Shown: positions 12,126 through 22,892 of the stretch, piece after piece
Numbering within the stretch: the stretch's first letter is position 1
Layout of the letters: the number at the start of each line of letters is the position of its first letter
Position numbers and translations under genes: made by a program
Origin: Nipponacmea schrenckii
Lineage: Eukaryota > Mollusca > Gastropoda > Lottiidae
Reading direction: 5' to 3'
NCBI GenBank assembly: GCA_030562195.1
Contig: JAUJPP010000005.1
Span: 4,894,826 to 4,958,825, forward strand
Length of the DNA stretch: 64,000 nt
The notes under the pieces: model-generated
What the model was told of the DNA's origin: nothing
What the model saw: only the letters and a program-made list of their open reading frames with translations
Databases searched by the model: none

Positions 12126-12660
12126 AAAGATGGAGTTAACTCCGTTCTAATCTGAAATTAGTAGAAATCTTCATATAAACAGCTGATATATTATTATATA
12201 GACCTATATTACTTCAAACTCGATGAGTCGATTTCACCTGTACATTGCTTTACGAATTCGTTATTTCGTAAGTCCACATTTAGTTTATAAACGATATTTC
12301 TTGTACCGTGCCATCATTAAAGACTTAAGGGCATATTCTAATGTGTTTAAATACCGGAAAACCCCCCTTTAACCAACTCATGCAGACCCAATTACTTCAA
12401 GTAACTGATGAAAACAGTCATAGAAATTGCTTCATAATAGACCTATTATGTCATTTTATATCGGAATCGCTGTTTCTATTACCATGTAATCCTGATATCA
12501 AATATACACTAAGAATCAGGAATAAGGGATTATTACCTGTAATTCTACCAGTAAAGTTAACTACAATTTCTAAAACCATAGCAACCGTAAACACTTTTAG
12601 TGCCAGTCTACACAGTAAGAAATGGAAGAAGCGTTACCAGGGCCGTAAAGTAAGACTTGA
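12126..12660. other. spacer; a 111-codon frame of unknown meaning
   Basis: A plus-strand frame at 12341-12676 runs into the following minisatellite. Its translation has no motif that I recognise and no flanking splice sites, so I treat it as chance. Confidence 0.4.
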
Positions 12661-12661
12661 T

Positions 12662-12878
12662 TGTACGGAGGGGTAAGAAATATATCCGGAGGGGCAAGTA
12701 ATATATCTCGGGGGCAAGTAAAATATCAAGGGGAAAATAAAATATCCAGACAGGCAAGTAATATATTCGGGGGGGGGGGAAGTAATATATCCAGACAGGT
12801 ATAGTAATATATCCAGAGGGGCAAGTATTTTATCCGGAGGGGCAAGTAATATATCAAGGGGCAAGTAATATATCCTTC
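12662..12878 (-). repeat. minisatellite, about 24-bp unit, inverted relative to 3190-3665
   Basis: About nine copies of ggaggggcaagtaatatatc. Read on the minus strand this is gatatattacttgcccctcc, matching the unit at 3190-3665. A G10 run interrupts it near 12770. Confidence 0.85.
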
Positions 12879-12892
12879 ACTTTCACTAAGAA

Positions 12893-12992
12893 CACTAAAC
12901 TTGTATTATGTTGGGCTTATATCTACTCAATTGAAGGGAGAGCACACTGTTATTCCTACCCCTTCTTATACACCCAACCCAACTAGTTATTG
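12893..12992 (+). repeat. left arm of a dispersed inverted repeat
   Basis: Pairs with 14112-14212. Shared blocks, in the same order when the other arm is read on the minus strand, are cttgtatt, gggctta, aagggagag, ggtattcctaccccttctt or its close variant, and atacacccaacc. The arms are about 85% alike by eye and sit 1.1 kb apart. Confidence 0.7.
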
Positions 12993-13029
12993 AGCGAATA
13001 CCTTCAGATACAGCCTTTACTTTCACATA

Positions 13030-14110
13030 AAAAAAAAAAGGTCAGGGACATTCAGCGTATTCCTCACCCCCTCTTTACGTCCCAACCCACCCCTAGTCTT
13101 GTTATGGAGGTCAAAGCAATTCGTAAGAGCCTATATCTTAGACTCTTATCAGTTATATTCGTACCTCCTTGTAGACTTAAAACTTAACTTAAGTCCCCAG
13201 CAAACACTCGAACGAGTGTTACGTTGTTGACCAAATAGATATCAAGCTTCGATATAAATTATCGTTCAATACCTCTTGACAATGTGGGTCAATAACGTTA
13301 TTTGTTTTCTTTAAGGCCAAATATTCATAAGTTTGTGACGATTGGGACATTTTAAAGATATAGTGTAGTGTAACATAATGAAATTGTTACCCGACAGAGC
13401 CCCATTTTAGCCATCTGTATCCCTTATCAGAATGAAATTACGATGTCGAGTTCGCTTATAATATAATAAAACTTGCATAAAAGACAGGTCGTTTTTGATT
13501 CTCACTAAACATTTGATACCCTGAAGCGCTAAAAAGCCAATCCATTACTTGAAAAAGTAGAATTTACTGAGGGAAAACAAGAAAATAATAGATTGTAGAA
13601 CTCGTATTGTATGTGGTTTAAACCCACGAAGGCGCTACATGCGCAAGGAATCATCGTTGTTCTTGATAAAAAAAAAAAAAAAAAAAGAAATTCATGCATT
13701 TCATGTCATCTTTGCGTGCGTGATATCGGCATGTCCCACGTCAATTCTTTCCAAAGAGAAGCATGCTGACATTGGCAATATTTTCAGATAAATAATGGGA
13801 TCGATTTTACCAGACTGAAAGAAAACAAATCGGGAGGGAAAAAACAATGCCTGACATTGCACAGTCCGAAACCTTCCAATCATGAAGTTGGTAATAAGAA
13901 ATTCAGTTTGCGCGGTGGGATTATAAAGATACAGCATGCAGAAAACGTGAACGGGTACGGGTCCGCACCATAGGGTTAAACATAGTTAATATAAGACTGA
14001 ATGGTCCAGACAAAGTGAGGACGAGGTCCGTAGATACAAGGGGTAAGGCAATGCCCCTACCCCCTCCCCGTAAAGAGTAAGTGCTTCCTATCATAGCGTT
14101 CTTTGTGAAA
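13030..14110. other. interval between inverted-repeat arms
   Basis: Contains an A18 run at about 13669-13687 and no reading frame with domain resemblance. It could be the interior of a degenerate transposon bounded by the two arms, but no transposase remnant is visible. Confidence 0.35.
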
Positions 14111-14111
14111 G

Positions 14112-14212
14112 TAAAGGGAAATAACTCTTGGTTGGGTGTATAAGAAGGGGTAGGAATACCAGAGTACTCTCCCTTTAAGTGAGCGGATGTAAGCCCACAA
14201 TACAAGTGTTCA
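14112..14212 (-). repeat. right arm of a dispersed inverted repeat
   Basis: Reverse-complement partner of 12893-12992. Confidence 0.7.
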
Positions 14213-14219
14213 ATTCCCA

Positions 14220-15280
14220 TTTCATGCTGTGTTGATTATCCCGCATCGTTTCTTAGATGATAGCCATGACTACTTTCATATGAGCGCACCCTGTCTCGTC
14301 CATTTTATCAGAGGCCAGATAAGAACTAGGAAGTTTCGGACTACTGCAAATGTAATGAAAATGAACTTAGATTGATCGTCGATGAAAAGATATAGCAGTA
14401 TTTAAAAGGATAATAATATAGTGTGTTTGGATATGCCTCGTGTAGCTTCCGTTGCTAGGGTAAATACGACCACATTCCTTCACTAATTAGGGCGGGGATC
14501 GTATCATTAGAAGATGAGATGGTTAGCCGGAAAGCATTTCATTTCTTTTTAAAATTATAGACCTAATCACAGTTCCGATAGAACGGAATCACGAAATTGT
14601 TGTCGGATGTCAATTTCATTTTTCCTGTAATTAACCTTGGAAGAATTCTACGGACAGTTAATCAAGAGACAATGGAAAGAAGAAATTAATAGACTTTTTT
14701 TGCATAGAAGCTTCTCCTCAGCTGCGGGATATGCCTAATAAAATCTAAGATGGACACCCAGACGTATAGAAACAACTGTACACCCCATCTCATCCCCGGA
14801 AATATTAACAATATATGCTCTCCTGTAATTTATTTCTAAGGGTGGGGACCAGTAGAATTAGTTCAGCCAGTCCCTAAGACAGTATATGCAAATATACCAA
14901 ATAAATCGGTAGATACTCTCATTCAGTCTATTTGTTCTGTGAAATGTAACGTTTATAATAATTATGCTTCTTATTGACACTTCATTAAATATACCGTCAT
15001 TGCGTATATAATAAACATAACATGTCATACATCTCCTTAATTAACTGGCAAATATACCATTAAACCATCGCGGACGAGCTCAAAACGCTTTGTGTCCGGT
15101 CACGTTTTGCACCAAATGGAGCGAAGTGAACTATCATATACATGATAATCAAGCCTGTATCATCTTACTCTGTTCAAGGAGCAGCTGTAAAAGGTTTTGT
15201 CTGATCGATAGTTCTATTCTTGGAGTGGGAAGGTAGCACAATAGGATTCTTTTAGATAAATCAAATGACTATCAGGTCCT
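14220..15280. other. spacer without recognisable gene
   Basis: No open frame of note and no tandem structure. Sequence becomes repetitive from about 15290. Confidence 0.5.
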
Positions 15281-15289
15281 GTTAGACAC

Positions 15290-16960
15290 ACCTATTGCTA
15301 CTAGATACCATCAGTTGCTATCAGGCCCTTTCAGATACCGCCAGTTGCTATCAAGTCCTGTCAGATACCACCAGTTGCTATCAGGTCCTTAGATAATACT
15401 ACCAGTTGCTATCAGAACCTTTCAAATACCACCAGTTGCTATCAGGTCCTGTCAGATTCCACCAGTTACTATCAAGTCCTGTCAGATACCACCAGTTGCT
15501 ATCAGGTCCTGTCAGATACAGCCAGTTGCTATCAGGTCCTTAGATAATACTACCAGTTGCTATCAGAACCTTTCAAATACCACCAGTTGCTATCAGGTCC
15601 TGTCAGATAACACCAGTTGCTATCAGTCCTGTCAGATATCACCAGTTGCTATCAAGTCCTGTCAGATACCACCGGTTGCTATCAAGTCCTGTCAGATACC
15701 ACCAGTTGCTATCAAGTCCTGTCAGATACCACCAGTTGCTATCAAATCCTGTCAGATATACACCAGTTGCTATCAAGTCCTGTCAGATACCACCAGTTGC
15801 TATCAGGTCCTGTCAGATACCACCAGTTGCTATCAGGTCCTGTCAGATACCACCAGTTGCTATCAGGTCCTGTCAGATACCACCAGTTGCTATCAAATCC
15901 TGTCAGATACCACCAGTTGCTATCAAGTCCTGTCAGATACCACCAGTTGCTATCAGGTCTTGTCAGATACCACCAGTTGCTATCAGGTCCTGTCAGATAT
16001 CACCAGTTGCTACCAAGTCCTGTCGGATACCATCAGTTGCTATCAAGTCTTGTCAGATATCACCAATTGCTATCAGTTGCTATCTAGATCCTTCAGAAAA
16101 CCACCATTGCTATCAGTCCTGTCAGATAACACCAGTTGCTATCATCCTGTCAGATATCACCAGTTGCTATCAAATCCTGTCAGATACCACCAGTTGCTAT
16201 CAAGTCCTGTCAGATACCACCAGTTGCTATCAAGTCCTGTCAGATACCACCAGTTGCTATCAAATCCTGTCAGATAACACCAGTTGCTATCAATTCCTGT
16301 CAGATATCACCAGTTGCTATCAAGTCCTGTCAGATACCACCAGTTGCTATCAAGTCCTGTCAGATACCACCAGTTGCTATCAAATCCTGTCAGATTCCAC
16401 CAGTTACTATCAAGTCCTGTCAGATACCACCAGTTGCTATCAGGCTCTTTCAGACACCAGTTGCTATCAAGCTCTGTCAGATATCACCAGTTGCTACCAA
16501 GTCCTGTCGGATACCATTAGTTGCTATCAAGTCTTGTCAGATATCACCAATTGCTATCAGAACCTTTAAGATACCACCAGTTGCTATAAATGGCCCTGTC
16601 AGGTCAGATACCACCAGTTGCTATCGGAACCTTTCAGATATCATCAAGTGCTATCAAGTCGTGTCAGATACCACCAGTTGCTATCAGAACCTTTCAGATA
16701 TCACCAGTTGCTATCAAGTCCTGTCAGATAACACTAGTTGCTATCAAATCCTGTCAGATACCACCAATTGCTATCGGAACCTGTCAGATACCACCAGTTA
16801 CTATCCAGTCCTGTCAGATACCACCAGTTGCTATCAGGCCCTGTCAGATATCACCAGTTCCTATCAAGTCCTGTCAGATACCACTAGTTGCAATGAAGTC
16901 CTGTCAGATACCACTAGTTGCAATTAAGTCCTGTCAGATAACATCCGTTGCTTTCAAGTC
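15290..16960 (+). repeat. 30-bp minisatellite, about 55 copies
   Basis: The unit is gataccaccagttgctatca followed by agtcctgtca. Thirty is a multiple of three and the unit lacks stops in all three plus frames, so overlapping frames of 124 to 307 codons appear (15617-16087, 15646-16569, 16136-16927 and others). They encode only the repeat and shift into each other wherever a unit loses a base, so none is called a gene. The array ends about 230 bp beyond the stop codon of the minus-strand doublecortin gene. Confidence 0.93.
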
Positions 16961-17189
16961 TTAAGTCTACTTAATCTATATAAAGAATTAGTTTAAAATC
17001 AATTTTCTATGATTAGCATATTAATCGATACAGCTTATTGTTATATCTTCAAATTTCAGTATGCTGTTTTACACAATTAAATCAACTCGTTGGGTTGGTT
17101 TACGCCGTATATTTAATCTCATACACAATTTCCTATATGAAGTCGTATAACCTTTCATAATGTAAACTAGACGCTCAATTCGTCTACAA

Positions 17190-17783
17190 TTAAAGTTTCG
17201 ACAACGCAGACTGGTGTTCTAATAGATTAGCATGTTTTCCAAAAGCAGTGGCATATCGGTCGTACTCATTGGTACCAGTCGGGGTTCCACAAATAAATCT
17301 TTTAAACGGAGACTTTCCAATCTTCAGGACATATACGTCCAGCTGACAACGAGACGGCTTTACCGTTCGGATTTCTCTAATTTTGGGGGTAAGATCGTTG
17401 CAACGTTTTAAATCTTAAAACATAATTTACAAAACAAGGAAAGGCAACTAAATGTTTTAGTTAGATTGAAAAATGAAAAACCAAACTTACTTGTATGGTC
17501 GGAATATTTCGTAACCGCCGACGACGTATTTAGCATTCGGCTGCAGATCCTGAAATCGTGCAACTCGGTGCCCAGAGTCGGGGGTGTAAATGTTCCGTAC
17601 CGCCCCAAACGGAGGCTGTATAGACTCCGTTAAATGGTCCAAATAGGATTGAAAATTCGGATTACGTTTAGAATTGTACAGTACTGTTTTGCCACCAAAG
17701 TATGCATTGCCGTTGATGTAGTACGTGCTCGGAACGGCTTGTACGCTACCTCGCATGTAGCTCGGCGGCGTTTCGTCCTCCAT
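17190..17783 (-). CDS. doublecortin-domain protein, two coding exons, complete
   Basis: Exon 1 is 17491-17783 (start MEDETPPSYMR), exon 2 is 17190-17376, giving 159 residues. Exon 1 ends at gtaagt in phase 2; exon 2 follows attag and continues the frame as KEIRTVKPSRCQ to a stop at 17190-17192. The DCX domain covers roughly residues 18-98: YYINGNAYFGGKTV, then FQSYLDHLTESIQ, GAVRNIYTPDSGHRV and AKYVVGGYEIFRPYK. The remainder is basic and carries a short hydrophobic strand (CQLDVYVLKIG). DCX domains bind and stabilise microtubules. It is a paralogue of the exon at 9799-10217, sharing domain order and intron position. The polypyrimidine tract before exon 2 is weak, so the acceptor is supported mainly by frame continuity. 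Confidence 0.82.
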
Positions 17784-19370
17784 CTTGAATCTGGATCTAA
17801 TCCCACTTCACAATCCCAAATCCATACGAGTGTAATCCCAATTGAGCAGTATATTCACACCTTTATGGTAGATATTGAACTATCAAGTATCTCTTATGGC
17901 CCTTAACTAAATAAATATGACACATAACAAATTTCTCATATTCCACTTTAGCTGTATAGCTGCGCTCATCCAGTTCAATCAATTTATCAAAATTCCATAG
18001 AAGAAAAGTCATTAAGAACCCTTTGTCCAGTCAGAAAAGACAATTTTTCCAATAAACTATCGGTTTCCAATAGAGTTTCTGGTTTTTTAAGTCTCGAATA
18101 AACTTAGCAACGTTTGAATTCCAATTAGTTAAATTGACACTTGATTGATGGGACTGGTTAATCGAAAAAGATGTAATAATTTACTAACACGTTGCTAGGG
18201 AAAACATACATCAATTAGTTTTTTTTGAATAGAAGGAAACATTTCATAATATAGTGTATAGACCTGCAATACAAAGGGCTGTTATTCAATCGAGCGAAAT
18301 TTTATATGATATATTTATCAATGAATACCTAATGAAGAAGACAACAAGTTGTCTCAAAACGAATTTTATCTGTTAGAGTAAACCACGGTAGAAACAGATG
18401 TTGGACAGAAGATGCTAAATGGCCAATGTCAGTCGGTGAACAATGAGGCAGTTGCTCTATCACTTTAGCTTACACGTTCGGAGTTATAACCCGACCGGGG
18501 ACCGACTAACCAACCTAGCACGCAGCACACAAGGCCTGTTTATTGTAGCATGAGATCTGAGACGAAGGCCCCTATTTGTTTAATGTTAGTCTCTTTTGAT
18601 AACATCTCTGATAATTTTTAATTCATTTTCTAAAATTACTGAGTAAATAACATCACACAGAAAACAATAGCTGGAATGCGTTTACTCTAGATTTTATCAC
18701 AGTGGCTCGAAGCAAAAGATCGACTTTTCTGAATCCTATGGGACGAGTTCTCCAATAGAAATCACTTCCGACCGTGATCTTGGAATTACGAATGTAGTGA
18801 TCTCCTTATTTCCAAGTTGTAACGAATATAACATATTATTTTGTTTTTTTGAACATGTTGAGTAAGAAAGAAACACTTACCAATCATACGTTTTTGGCGA
18901 GGGTAACCAACGCGGCCTCTGGTGCCTATTTGAACCTTCAACCACGTCAAGCTGTGTTACATCCCCTCTTCAAACTAGATCGCACCCCGTTCAAATGCTG
19001 CATTCCACACACATCTTAAGCGGTGTCAGACAAACGACAACCGAAAACATGACAGGATCGTCATACCTTCTACAGAATTACCAAAATTCTTACAAATCTG
19101 GGATTCATTCTTACCCTTACCTTCATCCATCATCAGCAATAACCACAGATTTTACCCTTCATGTTTGCCTTAACAACTGTGACCAGGTAGCAATAAACCA
19201 CCTTCAACAACGCCCAGAAAGAGCTCAACAAACAAGTGAACCAGTAAGTTTCTTCATCAATTACAGATTCTCCAGTCTCCTATGTTCACCAATATCGTAG
19301 AAATGGTTTGATAACCACTGGGACTAAATTGGGCAGAAAAAATTCTGAAATCTGCCACAAAACAGTCACA
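17784..19370. other. upstream region of doublecortin gene; no gene seen
   Basis: Contains the presumed promoter of the 17190-17783 gene. A tRNA-SINE-like remnant around 18425-18500 (tagcttacacgttcggagtt) is possible but too decayed to call. The 101-codon frame at 18995-19300 has no recognisable domain. Confidence 0.4.
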
Positions 19371-20112
19371 GTAGTCTTTAAAGTACTTTTCTTTTTTATC
19401 TGGTAAAACCTAACCCCAATTTAACAGTCATAAGTCCCCCATCCTTAACTTACCACTAAGCCGTCTTCCCTACCACCCTAAGTTCCAAAGACACCCACTA
19501 GCCATAACATAATTCATCTGGTACCAACCCTTAACCTACCACCCACCAATACCCTTTCTACTCCAAACTCATTAGGTCAGACATCCTCCCACCCTAAGGG
19601 CCATCAGTTTGCCTCAATAATCCATCTGGAACAGTCATTAAACCACCACCCTTAACATAGGCTTACCACCTACACCTTAAACCTGCTTTAAGTTCAAAAG
19701 TTGGTTGGTTCACAAACATTCCTTTCGAGGGGATGCTGATATTACAAATTATCAGGTGCTCCACTATTTCCATGCCAACAAGACTTCTGTGATGATATGA
19801 AAGGAGACATAAACCACAATGACGAAATTGGACATGAGATAAGCTATAGCATGCCACAAAATAGTCAAAGTGGCCTTTGCTCCACCCTCTCTTCTGGTGG
19901 TCTCCTTGGTAGTCGCAACCTAAACGGAGCAAAGACCATATTGGAATGAACATCTCTATCAAAATTGGGGTCAAACGATTTTAATCATCGTTCAATACAG
20001 ACCCCAATTTTAATACAAATATCATTACAATATAATTCTGAAAAAAAAAATCATTAGTTAAAAAAAAGAAAATATGATTAGTGACATAATAAAAACAATA
20101 CATAATATATAC
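19371..20112. other. low-complexity, CCA/ACC-rich sequence before the gap
   Basis: Loose repetition of ccctaaccaccaccc-like phrases. The 103-codon minus frame at 19663-19974 is not recognised. The phrase ccacaaaa(c/t)agtcanagt recurs near 19356 and 19856, suggesting a local duplication. Confidence 0.4.
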
Positions 20113-20612
20113 NNNNNNNNNNNNNNNNNNNNNNNNNNNNNNNNNNNNNNNNNNNNNNNNNNNNNNNNNNNNNNNNNNNNNNNNNNNNNNNNNNNNNNNN
20201 NNNNNNNNNNNNNNNNNNNNNNNNNNNNNNNNNNNNNNNNNNNNNNNNNNNNNNNNNNNNNNNNNNNNNNNNNNNNNNNNNNNNNNNNNNNNNNNNNNNN
20301 NNNNNNNNNNNNNNNNNNNNNNNNNNNNNNNNNNNNNNNNNNNNNNNNNNNNNNNNNNNNNNNNNNNNNNNNNNNNNNNNNNNNNNNNNNNNNNNNNNNN
20401 NNNNNNNNNNNNNNNNNNNNNNNNNNNNNNNNNNNNNNNNNNNNNNNNNNNNNNNNNNNNNNNNNNNNNNNNNNNNNNNNNNNNNNNNNNNNNNNNNNNN
20501 NNNNNNNNNNNNNNNNNNNNNNNNNNNNNNNNNNNNNNNNNNNNNNNNNNNNNNNNNNNNNNNNNNNNNNNNNNNNNNNNNNNNNNNNNNNNNNNNNNNN
20601 NNNNNNNNNNNN
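20113..20612. other. assembly gap, 500 N
   Basis: Exactly 500 consecutive N, the round number used for a gap of unknown size. Frames spanning it are meaningless. Confidence 0.99.
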
Positions 20613-21500
20613 AGTGATACCAACAAACTAAGGGTTTGAAATTTTAATCTTCACCAAATCTAACAAATCTTCACCATATTTCCTCTATATTTTACCATAA
20701 TCTGCAAAATAAGAAAAGTATGATATCAGTAAATACAAATATGACATTTCAACACTTATAGACAAATAGGAAAAGTTAATGGCTTCCATTAAGGACAAAA
20801 TAGAAACATTACAACTCTACCTACCAATCTATATTAGGTTTTTCTTATTTTCCACAATATTATCTCAAAATTCAACCACAATCTACAAAAATCAGAAAAT
20901 ACAAACAATAAACACCCACTAAAAAATATGAATGGCCAATTACAGAATTGGTGGTCTGCCTCTCTAATCAGTTTATAAAATGTTATATTTAAATATAAAC
21001 CTACCAATTTTCACCAAGTGTTAATCTATTATTATCATATTTCCACCATTTTTACCAATATTTACCATAATCTATAAAATTACAAATTAAGATATAAGTT
21101 AACATGTTTAACAATTAAACAATGTATACCTAATGGATCACTCACCGAGACAGGGTTCATGGATTCTATGAGGAATTTGGTGGTCAACCCAAACAGGCAT
21201 CAGTTCAGATATTAATATATTACCAATATACCAATAAACCTACCACTCTACATCAAGTGTTGTCATATTTCAACTATACATCCACCATTTCTACAACCAT
21301 AGTACCATAATCTATAAAAATAACACTAAACATTATATATACTAAATATATTGATGGTTGAACCTAGTTTATTAATTGTAATATTTAAATATCAACCTAC
21401 CAATCTGCAAGTGTTGCTATATTTCTATCATATTTCCACCATTTTACCAATATTCCACCAATATTACCTTAAAACTAAAACCATAAAATACAAATATCAG
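20613..21500. repeat. diverged AT-rich repeats, roughly 200-bp unit
   Basis: A passage of the form ctaccaat, aagtgt, catatttccaccatttt, taccataatctataaaat recurs about five times (near 20640, 20820, 21001, 21240 and 21395) with strong divergence. Confidence 0.55.
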
Positions 21501-21547
21501 ATAAAGGATAAAAACAATTACAAACAAATCCAATAGATTTTTAGCCA

Positions 21548-22215
21548 CACACGCCAAGGCAGGGCCAATGGTCACGGATATAATGATACCCTCGTCTAAG
21601 CTCAGACTACCTCCCTGTGGAATTTATCCTGCCTACCCTTATAAATGAACTTACTTACTGTGACTGACCGACCTAAACCTACCTCTAACCTACCTATTAA
21701 GGATCTCGGCAGGGCAGGGACGATTACCTCCCTGTGGAATTTCTCCTGCCTACCCTTATAAGTTCCTTTTCATATTAAGTAAAAAGGCACCAAAAACCTA
21801 ACAAGGCCCTAGGTGGACTTAGCGGGTCGTCGGAGTACAATAAATGTACCCGGCCCTCACCACCGGATCACCAAGTTAATATGAAATAAATCTAATATGA
21901 ATCTAACCTACCTGAATATAACTTATTTTGAGTTCTCTTTTTGATATTTGCATCTCGGCAGGGCAGGGACGATGAGCTCCCTGTGGGATTTCTCCTTGCC
22001 TACCCTAATCAAGTTTCTTTTTACATCAAATATATTTTCTTTTTTTAATCTTTTTGCCAGAGTTTAATTTTTTGATCTTCTCAAAAAATATCTGAATTTT
22101 TATCAAGTTACTGAAAATCATCCAAGGTTTTTAAAATCAGTGGTTTAATCTAACCTTTGTAAAAATTAATCCAGGTTAAGCTCTATTCCTGGTTTCCGTC
22201 CAGTGGCAATGGACA
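21548..22215. repeat. dispersed repeat family, left copies flanking the gag fragment
   Basis: A block of the type ctcggcagggcagggacgat, ctccctgtgg, atttctcctgcctaccc occurs near 21548-21650, 21707-21762 and 21953-22010. The last continues to ggtttaatctaacctttgt and a shared ending caatggacattaa at 22215. The block at 25868-26187 has the same beginning and end. Confidence 0.65.
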
Positions 22216-22284
22216 TTAAGATTGTAACAGACTGGTGTTCCTTTAAATATTATAGTCATTTAACTTAGTTTAATCCTGTGATAT

Positions 22285-22884
22285 TATTATTGAAACATTT
22301 ATTGAAAAATTCAGATCTTACTGTCAGCCTAGAACAAAAGAAGTATATGAAAGATATTAATTTTGGGAGCGTGATCAGCTTGGAGGTGAAACCCATAGAC
22401 CATTGAGTGACAGAATTGAAATCGAAAGCTGCATTATGTGAATTTGGAGACCAAAGAGAAAAAATGATTCGTGATAAAACAGTATCTGGTTTAAGAGATA
22501 AGAGAGTTAAAGAATGTTTGTTGAGAGACACTGAGTTAACACTTGAAAAGGCAATTGAAAATTCTAGGGCAGCTGAAGCTAGTAAGCAACAAATGAAAAC
22601 TATGAATGATGATAGATGGTATTAGAAATCTTTCAAGAAAAAAATATCACAGATACGATGAATATAAATTTAAACCAAGGGATAGACCTCACAGATCAGA
22701 TATGCCTAAACAGACATCGAATCATACTGACAGGTCACAGGACAGTTCAAAAAGGTTAACAGACTGTAAATTCTGTGGTTCAGAGCACCAACCAAAGAAA
22801 TGTCCAGCATGGGGTAAAAGGTGTATGAAATGTAACGGAAGAAATCATTTTGCAGTTGTATGCCTTAATAAGATTATTAATTAA
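22285..22884 (+). pseudogene. broken Ty3/gypsy-type gag fragment with two zinc knuckles
   Basis: The segment keeps the order of a Ty3/gypsy gag. A capsid-end region lies in two frames between 22285 and 22620, with a stop near 22357 and a frame change near 22405; its most conserved part is the R-D-K, L-T-L-E-K-A-I-E stretch at 22461-22560. A nucleic-acid-binding tail in another frame follows at 22606-22884. That tail holds two zinc knuckles (22765-22863), CX2CX3HX4C then CX2CX4HX4C, an arrangement seen in gypsy-like elements. No protease, reverse transcriptase or integrase follows; the sequence passes straight into a satellite. It is a dead remnant. The frame breaks are described only; no repaired protein is given. 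Confidence 0.78.
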
Positions 22885-22892
22885 AAAGAGAA

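Noticed and set aside
15617..16964. Overlapping plus-strand frames of 124-307 codons
   Set aside because: All are the 30-bp repeat read in three frames; the frames interchange at unit-length changes, which is not expected of coding sequence.
20074..20631. Frames spanning the run of N
   Set aside because: The gap has no sequence; these frames are artefacts.
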